Shown: piece after piece, positions 10,007 to 20,878 of the stretch | Layout of the letters: every line of letters begins with the position of its first letter | How positions within the stretch are numbered: the first letter of the stretch is position 1 | NCBI RefSeq assembly: GCF_000154785.2 | Contig: NC_015730.1 | Coordinates: 1,054,001 to 1,118,000 of the forward strand | DNA: 64,000 nucleotides | Direction: 5' to 3' | Source: Roseobacter litoralis Och 149 | GTDB lineage: Bacteria > Pseudomonadota > Alphaproteobacteria > Rhodobacterales > Rhodobacteraceae | Translations under genes and position numbers: made by a program | The notes under the pieces: model-generated | What the model was told of the DNA's origin: nothing | Seen by the model: only the letters and a program-made list of their open reading frames with translations | Databases searched by the model: none

Positions 10007-10752
10007 TGAAGGCGTGGGCGCGGCGTCTTCTGGCGCGCCGCCTGCTCTGTTTCGTTCGCCGCGCGCTGCCAGTGTTGTGCTTTTTGCAGGGGGTGGCAGA
10101 GGCGTCCGAGGCAATCGTTTCGGCTGACTACGCAGGTCCGACGCAGCGATATGCCCATGCGGTCCTTGGCGATGGTGTTGAGCACGAGACGCTCGTCATC
10201 ACGCTGGCCAACGGGGATATCCGGCGTTTCAAACTGCCGGTGACATCGGTTTTTGAAGATACGCACCCCCGGATCGTTGATCTTGACGCAGACGGCTCGC
10301 CCGAAGTCATCGTTGTTGAAAGTGATCAATCAAGCGGCGCGCGGCTGGTTATCTATGACGCCTCTGGTTTTGTAACGGCTACCCCCTATATAGGCACCCG
10401 TTTTCGCTGGCTTGCCCCTTTGGGCGCCGCTGATATTGACGGGGATGGGTATGTTGAGATCGCCTATGTTGACCGCCCCCATCTGGCGAAAACACTGCGC
10501 ATCTGGCGCTATCAAAGCCGCCAGCTTAGTGAAATTGCATCGCTTGGCGGTGTCACCAATCACCGCATCGGAGAGCGCGATATTGCCGGTGGCATCAGGC
10601 AATGTGATGGCTTTCCGGAAATGATTCTCGCGCGTGCAGATTGGGCCGAATTACAGGCCATCCGGTATAGCGATGGCCTGTTTGAAACACGACGTCTTGG
10701 GACGGACACCTCACGCGGCGCGTTTGCCTCCGCTCTGTCTTGCGCGAATTAA
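10006..10752 (+). CDS. Exported VCBS/FG-GAP repeat protein
   Basis: A 248-residue protein with an N-terminal Arg-rich segment and hydrophobic core (residues ~15-33) consistent with a signal peptide. Two calcium-binding loops of the VCBS/FG-GAP beta-propeller type are visible: IVDLDADGSPEVIVV and AADIDGDGYVEIAYVD. Its start overlaps the ferredoxin stop, so both are translated from one message, although no functional link is obvious. It ends ten bases before the convergent purD stop. The function is unknown; a partial extracytoplasmic propeller is likely. Confidence 0.8.
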
Positions 10753-10762
10753 CGACAAGTTT

Positions 10763-12028
10763 CTAGTCCAGTGCCCGCCAGCCAATGTCACGGCGACAAA
10801 ACCCCTCCGGCCAGTCGATTTGATCCACCATGCCATACGCCTGCTCTCGCGCTTCGGCGAGCGATGAAGCGCGCGCCGTAACGCCAAGTACCCGCCCGCC
10901 ACTGGCGGTGTACTGGCCGTCCTTGCGGGTTGTGCCAGCATGGAAAACCATATGCTTGCTGTCCTCTTTAAAACCGTCAAGCCCGCCGATGACAGACCCT
11001 TTTTCATAGCTTCCGGGATATCCGCGCGCGGCCAGCACGACCGTCAGAGCATGATCATCAGCCCAGTTGACCTGCACTTCATCCAGCCTGCCTTCGGCGG
11101 CGGCCTGAATGAGATCCAGCGCCTGCGCGCCAAGGCGCATCATCAGGACCTGACATTCGGGATCGCCAAAGCGCACGTTGTATTCGACCAGACGCGGCGC
11201 ACCGTTTTGGATCATCAGGCCGACAAAGAGCACACCCTGATAGGGTGTCCCGCGCCGCATCATTTCGGTCATTGTCGGCTGCACGATCTGCTCAAGCGCC
11301 GCCTGCGTTACCTCTGGCGTCATCACCGGGGCAGGGGAATAGGCGCCCATGCCGCCGGTATTGGGGCCGGTGTCGCCGTCACCCACACGCTTGTGGTCCT
11401 GCGCCGTGCCGATGGGCAGCACGGTTTCGCCATCGCACAGCATAAAGAAGGACGCTTCTTCGCCTTCCATGAATTCTTCGATCACGACTTCTGCGCCTGC
11501 ATCGCCGAAACTGCCGCCGAACATGTCATCAAGCGCGTCCAGTGCCTCGTCGACCGTCTGGGCGATGATCACGCCTTTGCCTGCTGCAAGACCGTCTGCC
11601 TTGATAACAATCGGTGCGCCTTGTGCTTCGACATAGGCCCGTGCCGCAGCCCGGTCGGTGAAATGGGCATATGCGGCCGTGGGCGCACCGGCTGCATCGC
11701 AGATGGCTTTGGTGAAGGCTTTTGATGCTTCGAGCTTTGCTGCATCAAGACCGGGGCCAAAAACCGAAATGCCTGCATCCCGCAAGCGATCAGCAACACC
11801 CGCTGCGAGGGGGGCTTCGGGTCCGACGATCACGAGATCAATGGCGTTTTCATCCGAAAAGCGCGCGACGGCCCCGCCATCTTCGATCTCGAGGGACGCA
11901 CATTCGGCGATCCCCGCGATCCCTGCGTTGCCGGGGGCCACGATCAGGCGATCACATTTAGGGTTCTGTTTGACCGCCCAGGCCAGAGCGTGTTCACGCC
12001 CCCCGCTGCCGAGAATAAGAATGTTCAT
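10763..12028 (-). CDS. purD: Phosphoribosylamine--glycine ligase (GAR synthetase)
   Basis: ATP-grasp enzyme that joins phosphoribosylamine and glycine in the second step of de novo purine synthesis. The 421 residues match the family length. N-terminal MNILILGSGGREHALAW, the ATP-binding IKADGLAAGKGV, EEFMEGEEASFF, the GPNTGGMGAYSPAP loop and EYNVRFGDPECQ are all present. It is divergent from xseA, with 79 bp between their starts. Confidence 0.97.
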   Translation of the reverse strand: MNILILGSGGREHALAWAVKQNPKCDRLIVAPGNAGIAGIAECASLEIEDGGAVARFSDENAIDLVIVGPEAPLAAGVADRLRDAGISVFGPGLDAAKLEASKAFTKAICDAAGAPTAAYAHFTDRAAARAYVEAQGAPIVIKADGLAAGKGVIIAQTVDEALDALDDMFGGSFGDAGAEVVIEEFMEGEEASFFMLCDGETVLPIGTAQDHKRVGDGDTGPNTGGMGAYSPAPVMTPEVTQAALEQIVQPTMTEMMRRGTPYQGVLFVGLMIQNGAPRLVEYNVRFGDPECQVLMMRLGAQALDLIQAAAEGRLDEVQVNWADDHALTVVLAARGYPGSYEKGSVIGGLDGFKEDSKHMVFHAGTTRKDGQYTASGGRVLGVTARASSLAEAREQAYGMVDQIDWPEGFCRRDIGWRALD

Positions 12029-12107
12029 GAAGGGCTCCCGATCTGCTTGGCCTTATGTTCAGGGCGTTCTAAGCTGGCGGGGAACCTGTGACAACACCCG
12101 AGGCACC

Positions 12108-13649
12108 ATGGACTTGCTTGACGATCCCACACCGGGTCAGAATACGCCCGAATTTACGGTCAGTGAAATCTCCGGTGCGGTGAAACGCACGCTGGAAGGA
12201 GAGTTCGGCCGCGTGCGGGTGCGTGGCGAGGTCAGCCGCGTGATCAAGGCGCGATCGGGCCATATGTATTACGACATCAAGGATGATCGGAACCAACTGT
12301 CCTGCACCACATGGAAAGGACAGGTCGCCCGGCTGAGCGTGATCCCCGAAGAGGGGCTCGAGGTGGTCGTGACGGGGCGCATCACCGCCTATGGCGCGCA
12401 GTCCAAGTACAACATGAATGTGGATGAGGTGGCTGTTGCGGGCAAGGGCGCGTTGATGGCGCTGCTGGAAAAGCGCAAAAAGCAACTGGAGGCGGAGGGG
12501 CTTTTTGAGGCGTCGCGCAAACGTCCGCTGCCCTATCTGCCGGAAATCATTGGGGTTGTGACGTCGCCGACCGGGGCGGTGATTCGGGATATTCTACACC
12601 GCCTGAGGGACCGCTTTCCGCGCAAGGTGCTGATCTGGCCCGTCGCCGTTCAGGGTGAGAAATGTGCACCCGAGGTTGCGGCTGCCATCGCGGGGTTCAA
12701 CGCGCTGGTGCCTGGAGGGGCCTTGCCGCGCCCGGACCTGATCATCGTGGCGCGCGGCGGCGGATCGGTCGAGGATCTGTGGGGGTTTAACGAGGAAAGT
12801 GTCGCGCGGGCGGCGGCGGCGTCAGACATTCCACTGATCTCGGCGGTGGGGCATGAAACCGATACCACGCTGATCGATTTCGTGTCTGACAAACGTGCGC
12901 CCACACCCACAGCTGCGGCTGAATTGGCCGTGCCGGTGCGCCATGAGCTTATTGCATGGGTCGAGCAGCAGGATGCGCGCATGCGTCAGGCGCTTAGTCA
13001 GGGGTTGACCCGCCGGGACCAGCGTTTGCGCGACGTGGCCCGCGCCTTGCCGCGCCCGGACAGTTTGCTTGAAAGCCCGCGTCAACTGGTCGACACGCGC
13101 GGCGCGCGGCTGGCCCCGGCGCTGATGTCCGGGGTGCAGCGGCGCAAGATACGTCTGGCGGATGTCAGCGGGTCACTGCGACCGGCGATGCTGACGCGCG
13201 CTGTGCAGGCAGAGGACCGGCAGCTCAAAGAAAAGGCGCGCCGTCTGCAACCGGCCTTGTTGCGCGCGCTGGCGACGCGCAAAGAGCAACTGGAAACAAG
13301 GGTGCGGCGGTATCGCCCGGCAGTCCTTGAGCAGGATTATCGACGCAAGAAACAGCATTTCGAGGATGTGGTGCAGCGGTTGGGCAAAGTGGGTGAGCAA
13401 AACCTCGATGCGGCCCGCCGCAAGCTCGATGCGTTGGGACGGCTGAATGAAACACTCAGCTACAAGGCCACGCTGGCGCGCGGTTTTGCAGTTGTGCGAT
13501 CGGATGGGGCCGTGGTGACAGACAGCAAGACCGCAAAAACGGCCAGCAGTCTGGAAATCCAGTTCGCCGATGGCCGCGTGACAGTGGGCGGCAAGACCGC
13601 GTCTAAAAAGTCAGCGGGCAAACCACCGGAACAAGGCTCGCTGTTCTGA
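12108..13649 (+). CDS. xseA: Exodeoxyribonuclease VII large subunit
   Basis: Large subunit of the single-strand-specific exonuclease ExoVII. The protein has 513 residues. An N-terminal OB-fold (FTVSEISGAVKRTLEGEFG, RVRGEVSR) is followed by the catalytic domain (GVVTSPTGAVIRDI, RGGGSVEDLWGFN, SAVGHETDTTLIDFV, ADKRAPTPTAAAE-like) and a long Arg-rich coiled coil (residues ~285-440). The frame is open from 11658 through purD antisense, but the family start is the ATG at 12108 behind a weak GAGG. Its TGA stop forms one end of the dispersed repeat at 13647-13744. The xseB subunit is not in the window. Confidence 0.95.
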   Translation: MDLLDDPTPGQNTPEFTVSEISGAVKRTLEGEFGRVRVRGEVSRVIKARSGHMYYDIKDDRNQLSCTTWKGQVARLSVIPEEGLEVVVTGRITAYGAQSKYNMNVDEVAVAGKGALMALLEKRKKQLEAEGLFEASRKRPLPYLPEIIGVVTSPTGAVIRDILHRLRDRFPRKVLIWPVAVQGEKCAPEVAAAIAGFNALVPGGALPRPDLIIVARGGGSVEDLWGFNEESVARAAAASDIPLISAVGHETDTTLIDFVSDKRAPTPTAAAELAVPVRHELIAWVEQQDARMRQALSQGLTRRDQRLRDVARALPRPDSLLESPRQLVDTRGARLAPALMSGVQRRKIRLADVSGSLRPAMLTRAVQAEDRQLKEKARRLQPALLRALATRKEQLETRVRRYRPAVLEQDYRRKKQHFEDVVQRLGKVGEQNLDAARRKLDALGRLNETLSYKATLARGFAVVRSDGAVVTDSKTAKTASSLEIQFADGRVTVGGKTASKKSAGKPPEQGSLF

Positions 13650-13744
13650 AGCATCATGCGAAAAACCTGAATCATGTAACGCTGCCTGAAATCAAATATT
13701 TCAACGCGTTACGTAATATTTCAGGTATTTTGTCAGACGCTCCA
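13647..13744 (-). repeat. Dispersed ~100-bp semi-palindromic repeat, copy A
   Basis: Read on the minus strand it runs from GCGTCTGAC through AACGCGTTGAAA and TGATTTCAGGCAGCG to TCAGGTTTTTCGCATGATGC. The same order of blocks occurs at 40160-40264 and 52935-53040 on the plus strand. The ends are imperfect inverted repeats of each other, and an inner stem pairs GTAACGC with GCGTTAC. It fills the space between the convergent xseA and 13750-14166 genes and includes the xseA stop. Confidence 0.8.
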
Positions 13745-13749
13745 GGGGA

Positions 13750-14166
13750 TCAGACACCGACGTCGGGGCCGAGGCAGATCATCTCTTCGTTCACGTCTTC
13801 AGCTTCGTATAATTCGGTCGCGCCGGGCAGGTTCTCGAACCGGGCTGAAAGGCGGCCATCTTCTTTGGTAAAGGCCCAGCATTGCGGTGTCGGGTTATCC
13901 TCGTAGACAAAGCAAATCTGCCCTGCCTCTTCGTACCAGAACCCTTCCTTGCATTGTCCGTCCAGAAACGACCATTTCACACGACGGTCATCGAGATAGA
14001 CCTCCGCCCCGTATTTCTCACCATTCTGGCCATAAAACAGCGTTTTGCCGCGGGTGTATTCATCAAAAGTCCGACCGTCCATTGGTTCCGCCGCAAGAGC
14101 CATCCCACCAGAAAGCATCGCAAAAAGGGCCGCAATTACTGGAATGAACAATGGTCGTTTTCGCAT
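13750..14166 (-). CDS. Secreted protein of unknown function
   Basis: A 138-residue protein with a clear signal peptide (MRKRPLFIPVIAALFAML, cleavage near ALAAEP). The mature part is acidic with aromatic residues and four cysteines that could form two disulfides (C-K-E-G-F-W-Y, Q-I-C-F-V-Y, Q-C-W-A-F, M-I-C-L). WSFLDGQCKEGFWYEEAGQI is a distinctive segment. I do not recognise a named family. It converges on xseA across the dispersed repeat. Confidence 0.75.
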   Translation of the reverse strand: MRKRPLFIPVIAALFAMLSGGMALAAEPMDGRTFDEYTRGKTLFYGQNGEKYGAEVYLDDRRVKWSFLDGQCKEGFWYEEAGQICFVYEDNPTPQCWAFTKEDGRLSARFENLPGATELYEAEDVNEEMICLGPDVGV

Positions 14167-14501
14167 GTTTACTCACCTTTGGATACTACGTTTCAAACGG
14201 AAGCCTTCTGACGCCAGAGGGCCTGTGGTGCTACAGTTCGCCAGATCGTGACGCGCCGGCACCGCCCTCACGTGGGCTTTATTCGTTAACTCTTTGTTTA
14301 CCTCTTTGTCGCCGCGCCTCCAAGGCGCTTGTTGCGTCGCGGTTAATGACGCAAGTTTCGGATCGGACACAGAAGTGTCGTTTATGGCTGCCTGTGGTGC
14401 CGTGTTTTAAACTACCGTGGCGTTGTTCAGACTGATATTGCTGGGCATCAGGAAATCACGTGGGCATGCTCCGTGGTGTTTGCGGACAGGGAGATATGCC
14501 G
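14167..14501. other. Divergent 335-bp intergenic region before the diaphorase gene
   Basis: It separates the secreted protein gene (minus) from the FdsG-FdsB gene (plus), so promoters for both should lie here. The only structure seen is an inverted repeat TTGCGTC-N9-GACGCAA at 14332-14354, which could be an operator. AGGGAG at 14488-14493 is the ribosome binding site of the diaphorase. No coding potential was found. Confidence 0.45.
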
Positions 14502-16202
14502 ATGGCACTCGATACGAGCGACAAGACCCCCGAAAAAGGTGTCTGGAAGTCTGGCAAGGGCAAAGGGCGGCGGTATACGAAAGGTCGCCAGCTGCAGGAC
14601 ACCGCTTGGGATGAGGTTCGCGCGCTTTTGGGCGATGCGCCGCGCCGTGCCGATCTGTTGATTGAGCATTTGCACAAAATTCAGGACACCCACGGGTGTT
14701 TGTCCGCCGCCCATCTGCGTGCGCTGGCTGAAGAGATGCGCATGTCGATGGCTGAAATCTACGAAGTCGCGACGTTTTATGCGCATTTCGACGTGGTTAA
14801 GGAAGGCGAAACACCGCCACCGGCCCTGACAATTCGTGTTTGCGATTCCCTGTCGTGCGAATTGGCGGGTGCGCAGGAACTGAAGGCCGCCCTTGAAAAT
14901 GGCCTGAACCCGGGGGAAGTCCGCGTGTTGCGCGCGCCCTGCATGGGGCGCTGCGACACGGCGCCGGTTCTGGAACTGGGTCATGCCCATATCGATCACG
15001 CCACGCCGGAAAAGGTCACTGCTGCCATCGCGGCGGGCGATACGCATGTGCATATCCCGAGCTATGAGACATTTTCCGATTATGTCGCCGAAGGCGGATA
15101 TGAAACGCTGAAAACCCTGCGCGAAACCGGCGATTGGGAAAAGGTCCAAGAAGACGTTCTGGCCTCAGGGCTGCGCGGATTGGGCGGTGCTGGCTTTCCC
15201 TCTGGCAAGAAGTGGGGCTTTGTGCGGGCCAATCCGGGGCCGCGTTACCTCGCGGTGAACGGGGATGAGGGCGAACCCGGCACGTTCAAGGACCGCTATT
15301 ATCTTGAGCGCGTGCCGCATCTTTTCCTTGAGGGCATGTTGATTGCCGCCTGGGCCGTCGAAGCCGAGACCGCGTTTATCTACATGCGGGACGAGTATCC
15401 TGCGGTGCTGGAAATCCTTGCGCGTGAAATAAAAGCGCTGGAGGAGGCCGGGATTGTCACTCCGGGTTACATCGACCTGCGGCGTGGTGCTGGTGCCTAT
15501 ATCTGTGGTGAAGAAAGCGCGATGATTGAAAGCATCGAGGGCAAGCGCGGCATGCCACGACACCGTCCGCCCTTTGTGGCGCAGGTTGGTGTCTTTGGTC
15601 AGCCTACGTTGGTGCATAACGTCGAAACCCTGCATTGGGTGACGCGTATTTGCCGCGAGGGTCCGGAGGTTCTGTCGGCAACCGAAAAGAATGGTCGTAA
15701 GGGACTGCGCAGCTATTCAGTCTCGGGACGGGTTGCGCAACCCGGCGTCTATCTATTGCCAGCAGGCTCAACAATTACTGACATTATCGAGGCCGCAGGG
15801 GGCATGGCTGACGGCCATCTGTTCAAAGCCTATCAACCTGGTGGACCATCGTCGGGCATTTTGCCTGCATCAATCAGTGATGTGCCGCTGGATTTTGACA
15901 CGCTGCAACCGCTTGGCTCTTTCATCGGATCCGCGGCGGTCGTGGTTCTTTCTGACAAGGATTCCGCGCGGGCGGCGGCGCTCAACATGCTGCGGTTTTT
16001 CGAAGATGAAAGCTGCGGGCAATGTACACCATGCCGGGTCGGATGCGAAAAAGCAGTCAAACTGATGCAGGCGGACCAGTGGGACACCGGGTTGCTGGAA
16101 GAGTTGAGCACCGCAATGGTAGATGCATCAATCTGCGGTTTGGGTCAGGCGGCACCGAACCCCATTCGCATGGTAATGAAACACTTCCCCGAGGAAATCT
16201 GA
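14502..16202 (+). CDS. NAD-linked formate dehydrogenase gamma-beta fusion (NuoE-NuoF type diaphorase)
   Basis: A 566-residue diaphorase arm that passes electrons from a catalytic subunit to NAD+. Residues ~25-165 are NuoE/FdsG-like with 2Fe-2S ligands in VCDSLSC and APCMGRC. The rest is NuoF/FdsB-like: the NAD/FMN motifs GLGGAGFPSGKKW and NGDEGEPGTFKDR, GAGAYICGEESAMIESIEG, and the 4Fe-4S ligands in ESCGQCTPCRVGC plus a later CGLG. The ATG at 14502 has AGGGAG at good distance; 14496 and 14460 are worse. The catalytic molybdenum subunit FdsA and the fdhD/fdsD genes that normally follow are absent; ftsY comes next. The partner must be encoded elsewhere or the locus is broken. Confidence 0.88.
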   Translation: MALDTSDKTPEKGVWKSGKGKGRRYTKGRQLQDTAWDEVRALLGDAPRRADLLIEHLHKIQDTHGCLSAAHLRALAEEMRMSMAEIYEVATFYAHFDVVKEGETPPPALTIRVCDSLSCELAGAQELKAALENGLNPGEVRVLRAPCMGRCDTAPVLELGHAHIDHATPEKVTAAIAAGDTHVHIPSYETFSDYVAEGGYETLKTLRETGDWEKVQEDVLASGLRGLGGAGFPSGKKWGFVRANPGPRYLAVNGDEGEPGTFKDRYYLERVPHLFLEGMLIAAWAVEAETAFIYMRDEYPAVLEILAREIKALEEAGIVTPGYIDLRRGAGAYICGEESAMIESIEGKRGMPRHRPPFVAQVGVFGQPTLVHNVETLHWVTRICREGPEVLSATEKNGRKGLRSYSVSGRVAQPGVYLLPAGSTITDIIEAAGGMADGHLFKAYQPGGPSSGILPASISDVPLDFDTLQPLGSFIGSAAVVVLSDKDSARAAALNMLRFFEDESCGQCTPCRVGCEKAVKLMQADQWDTGLLEELSTAMVDASICGLGQAAPNPIRMVMKHFPEEI

Positions 16203-16280
16203 CCCAAAACGGCTCGGGCCTTTCGTTTCGCGGCAAATCCTCTTAGATGAGCATTAACCGGTGAAGAGGCAGGCCCGCGC

Positions 16281-17738
<1,458 letters not shown>

Positions 17739-17809
17739 ACGCTTTACGCGCTTCCGAAGTGCAGATCCAAATCCGTCACGCGCTTTATGGCGGGCGATAA
17801 GCCAGCAAA

Positions 17810-18718
17810 ATGACAGACTGGCTGATCTCCATCGAAGGTACCGAAGCAGGCCATCGGCTTGCCCTTTGGTTGGCCATTTTGGCGGCGTTTCTGCACGCAG
17901 TCTTTGGTGCTTTGCAAAAGGGCAGACATGATCCGTGGATATCGCGCGGGGCCATCGACTTTTCATATATGGTAATGGCGGCACCCTTTGCGCTTTTCGT
18001 CGTGCCTTGGCCGGAACCGCACATGTGGCCGATCTTTGTCGGGGCATGGGTAATCCATACGCTCTATAAAATCCTGCAAGCCATGGCCTATACACGGGGT
18101 GCTTATACGGTTGTCTATCCGGTTGTGCGCGGTACAGGGCCGCTGTTTGCGGTGATTGGCGCCTATCTGATCTTCGGTGAAACATTCACCATCATTCAAT
18201 GGGCTGGGATCGCGGTGCTCTTGGCGGGGATATTCGGACTTGCCATCTACAATATGGTTTATCTGGTGTCCGAGCGTGACACGCTTCACGCAGCTTTGGG
18301 CCTGGCGGTGATCACAGGGTTGTTCGTGGCCCTTTATACCACCTATGACGCGTATGGAATTCGTGCGACCGCCAACCCCTTTACGTTCCTTGCGTGGTTC
18401 TTTCTGATCGATGGGTTCTTCATGCCGATCCTGGCCGCACGCCGCTGGTTGGGCATGGCAGCGGATGCGCGCCCCGAATTGCCACCGCTCATGGTACGCG
18501 GCGTGACCGGCGGGTTTATCGCTTTTTTCAGCTTTGGCAGCATAATGTTGGCCACTCGGCTCGATAAAGTCGGTGAGGCGGCCGTACTGCGTGAAACCTC
18601 GACGGTTTTTGCAGCCGTTATCGGTTGGGCGTTCCTCAAAGAAACGGTCGGCCCACGGCGAATTGCGCTTATGGCATTGATTGCGCTGGGGGCCGTGATA
18701 GTTGAGGTTGGTGGATAG
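17810..18718 (+). CDS. DMT/EamA-family inner-membrane permease
   Basis: A 302-residue protein with about ten hydrophobic helices in two EamA-like halves. The first half contains QAMAYTRGAYTVVYPVVRGT, with GPLFAVIGAYLIFGE following, as in drug/metabolite transporters; the second ends with DKVGEAAVLRETSTVFAAVI and FLKETVGPRRIALMALI. The substrate is unknown. It is ten bases upstream of yciB on the same strand, so the two are probably co-transcribed. Confidence 0.87.
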   Translation: MTDWLISIEGTEAGHRLALWLAILAAFLHAVFGALQKGRHDPWISRGAIDFSYMVMAAPFALFVVPWPEPHMWPIFVGAWVIHTLYKILQAMAYTRGAYTVVYPVVRGTGPLFAVIGAYLIFGETFTIIQWAGIAVLLAGIFGLAIYNMVYLVSERDTLHAALGLAVITGLFVALYTTYDAYGIRATANPFTFLAWFFLIDGFFMPILAARRWLGMAADARPELPPLMVRGVTGGFIAFFSFGSIMLATRLDKVGEAAVLRETSTVFAAVIGWAFLKETVGPRRIALMALIALGAVIVEVGG

Positions 18719-18727
18719 GAGAGCACT

Positions 18728-19342
18728 GTGAAAGAAGAAAAAACCATCAACCCAATACTCAAACAGGTGTTGGAATTGGGGCCGACCATTTTGTTTTTCC
18801 TGATCTATCTCAAGATCAAGGAAGACGTTTTTGTCATTGGCGGTACTGAGTACACCGGCTTCATTGTCGCGGCTCTGATCTTTGTGCCGATATTGCTCGT
18901 TGCGATGGGCATACTCTGGGCACTTACGGGCAAACTAAGCCGGATGCAGGTGTTCACGGCCTTCATGGTGATCTTCTTTGGCGGGCTCACTGCCTGGTTC
19001 AACGATGAGCGTTTCTTCAAGATGAAAACGACCATTGTCTATGGTCTGTTTGCCGTCCTGCTGGGGATTGGTTTGATGCAGGGCCGCTCGTATCTGGCCT
19101 ATGTCATGAGCGAGTTGATGCCAATGCGCGATGAGGGCTGGATGATCCTGACCCGTCGCTTGTGCGCCGCATTTCTGGCGCTGGCTGTGGCGAATGAAAT
19201 TGTCTGGCGCACCATGTCGACAGATGCATGGGTCAAGATCGAAACCTTTGGCTTTCCCGTAGCCCTCATGGCGTTCCTGATGTGGCAGTTCACGTCGCTG
19301 CAAAGCTACATGATTGACGAGGACAGTACCGACGAGACCTAG
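18728..19342 (+). CDS. yciB: Inner-membrane protein YciB (septation protein A family)
   Basis: A 204-residue polytopic protein with six or so helices. It shows the family's opening KQVLELGPTILFFLIYLKIK and the central MQVFTAFMVIFFGGLTAWFNDERFFKMK segment with KPTIVYGLFA-like sequence after it. YciB affects cell-envelope synthesis and septation; its biochemical role is unknown. The start is GTG at 18728 behind AGGAG. The TAG stop shares the palindrome CTAG (19339-19342) with the convergent gene's TAG. Confidence 0.9.
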   Translation: MKEEKTINPILKQVLELGPTILFFLIYLKIKEDVFVIGGTEYTGFIVAALIFVPILLVAMGILWALTGKLSRMQVFTAFMVIFFGGLTAWFNDERFFKMKTTIVYGLFAVLLGIGLMQGRSYLAYVMSELMPMRDEGWMILTRRLCAAFLALAVANEIVWRTMSTDAWVKIETFGFPVALMAFLMWQFTSLQSYMIDEDSTDET

Positions 19343-20064
19343 ACCCGTCGCACATCAGACAATGCGTTGATCATCGGTGCCGGAATACTGTCCACATGCA
19401 CGGACGATTCACCCATTGACCGTGCAACCTTGCCTGCAAGATCAAGCGATATGGCTGCCTCCAGCGCGAGATTGAAGCGGGGGTTGCGCGCGCATTTGCG
19501 GCGCAGGTCATCGAATTGCCACTCCAACACCTCGGCGCCTTCTTCGAGCCACGCTGAGGCAGAACTTGGCACACCTGTGAGGAATGACACCTCACCGAGG
19601 AAAAGTTTGGGGGGCAGGACAAACGCCTGTTCTCCCTTGCGCACAAGCGTCGCGCCTTTGAGCACAAAGTAAAGTTTTTCACCCATTTCGCCCTCAAGAG
19701 TGACCTGCTTGTCCTGTTCCACGGTATAGCGTTTGGCGAGTTTCATGAGCGCTCGAAAATCCCCCGGCGGCAGGCGCGGAAAATCGTAAAAGATATCGGC
19801 ATGGGCGCGCGGGATCGCAAGCCGCGACTGGCGCGCGATCAAGGTGCTCAACCCGCCGATGTTTGCGATGCCAATCAGCAGGCTGACGTAGATCGCTTCC
19901 CACAAGGGGCTCTCGCCAATGATCGCATAGTAGATCAGATAAACGCAGGTCCCCGCCAAAATGAGCAGCCGCAGGATGATCTGATTTGTGATCGCCATGC
20001 CCGCGACATAAAAAGCACCGGCAAGGTAAACCATGTTCTCCGGCGTCAATACGCTACCGTACAT
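19339..20064 (-). CDS. Popeye-like membrane protein with cyclic-nucleotide-binding domain
   Basis: About 241 residues. Three hydrophobic helices lie in the first ~80 residues (ENMVYLAGAFYVAGMAITNQ, IILRLLILAGTCVYLIYYAI, then PLWEAIYVSLLIGIANIGG). A cytoplasmic cNMP-binding fold follows (TLEGEMGEKLYFVLKGATLV, and LFLGEVSFLTGVPSSASAW, where CAP-type proteins have the phosphate-binding cassette). The order short N-terminus, three helices, then cNMP domain with PLW and N-I-G before it resembles bacterial Popeye-domain proteins. No DNA-binding domain is present, so it is a sensor or scaffold rather than a CRP regulator. ATG at 20064 is chosen because the upstream extension is hydrophilic and unconserved-looking. 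Confidence 0.78.
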   Translation of the reverse strand: MYGSVLTPENMVYLAGAFYVAGMAITNQIILRLLILAGTCVYLIYYAIIGESPLWEAIYVSLLIGIANIGGLSTLIARQSRLAIPRAHADIFYDFPRLPPGDFRALMKLAKRYTVEQDKQVTLEGEMGEKLYFVLKGATLVRKGEQAFVLPPKLFLGEVSFLTGVPSSASAWLEEGAEVLEWQFDDLRRKCARNPRFNLALEAAISLDLAGKVARSMGESSVHVDSIPAPMINALSDVRRV

Positions 20065-20173
20065 ATTATCCGACTCTGCCTCGTGATTGCATGGCAGGAC
20101 TCTTGGCGAAAACGATCCGCATTGCAAAGAAAATCGAGACGAAAAGTATTGTTATTGTTCGCAGATGCTCAAA

Positions 20174-20878
20174 TCAGCGCTTTGAGAACAGCTGAGCCTG
20201 CGCGGCCTTGTCCTTGCGGAAATCCCCGCGCTTTTCTGCATGAAGCGCGCGACCTGCGATGACGCCGGGGCGCGCACTCACCGTGTCGAGCCAGCGTTTC
20301 ATGTGTGGTTTGTCCTCAAGCGTTTGTTGCTGGCCTTCCCAAAGCGACGCCCAGCCCCAAATCGACATATCCGCAATCGAATAGAAATCTCCGGCGACGA
20401 ACTCATGGCAAGCCAGTTGCCGGTCCAGAACCCCGTATAACCTGCCAACCTCGGCCCGGTATCTGTCCTTCGCGTAAGGCAGATCGTGCGGCGGGTCCAT
20501 CGCAGGCGCATATTTCAAGAAGTGATGCGCCTGACCGGCCATTGGACCCAGTCCCCCCATTTGCCACATGAGCCACTGCGTCACGGCGATCTTGTCGCGC
20601 GCGGTCTCACCACCGAACGCGCCGGTTTTCTGCGCGAGATATTGAAGGATTGCGCCCGACTCGAAAACCGAAACGGACGCCCCATCAGGTCCCTCAGGGT
20701 CGATGATCGCAGGCATTCGGTTGTTTGGCGCAATTTTCAGGAAATCAGGCGCGAACTGATCGCCAGCCCCGATGTCTATCAGGTGCGTGGTATAGGGCAG
20801 GCCCATTTCCTCAAGCGCAACCGAAACCTTCCAGCCATTGGGCGTGGGCCAGTAAAACAGATCAATAGGCTGGCTCAT
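20174..20878 (-). CDS. Glutathione S-transferase family protein, YfcG/YghU-like
   Basis: A 234-residue GST. The N-terminal thioredoxin fold begins IDLFYWPTPNGWKVSVALEE, with the Thr-Pro-Asn-Gly active-site loop typical of the nu-class disulfide-bond reductases YfcG and YghU, then NNRMPAIIDPEG (cis-Pro) and FESGAILQYLA. The C-terminal domain starts near residue 95 (QWLMWQMGGLGPMAGQ). The start at 20878 overlaps the 3' end of the upstream hydrolase gene by 17 bases, so they form an operon. Disulfide reductase activity toward GSH conjugates is inferred from the subclass. Confidence 0.88.
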   Translation of the reverse strand: MSQPIDLFYWPTPNGWKVSVALEEMGLPYTTHLIDIGAGDQFAPDFLKIAPNNRMPAIIDPEGPDGASVSVFESGAILQYLAQKTGAFGGETARDKIAVTQWLMWQMGGLGPMAGQAHHFLKYAPAMDPPHDLPYAKDRYRAEVGRLYGVLDRQLACHEFVAGDFYSIADMSIWGWASLWEGQQQTLEDKPHMKRWLDTVSARPGVIAGRALHAEKRGDFRKDKAAQAQLFSKR

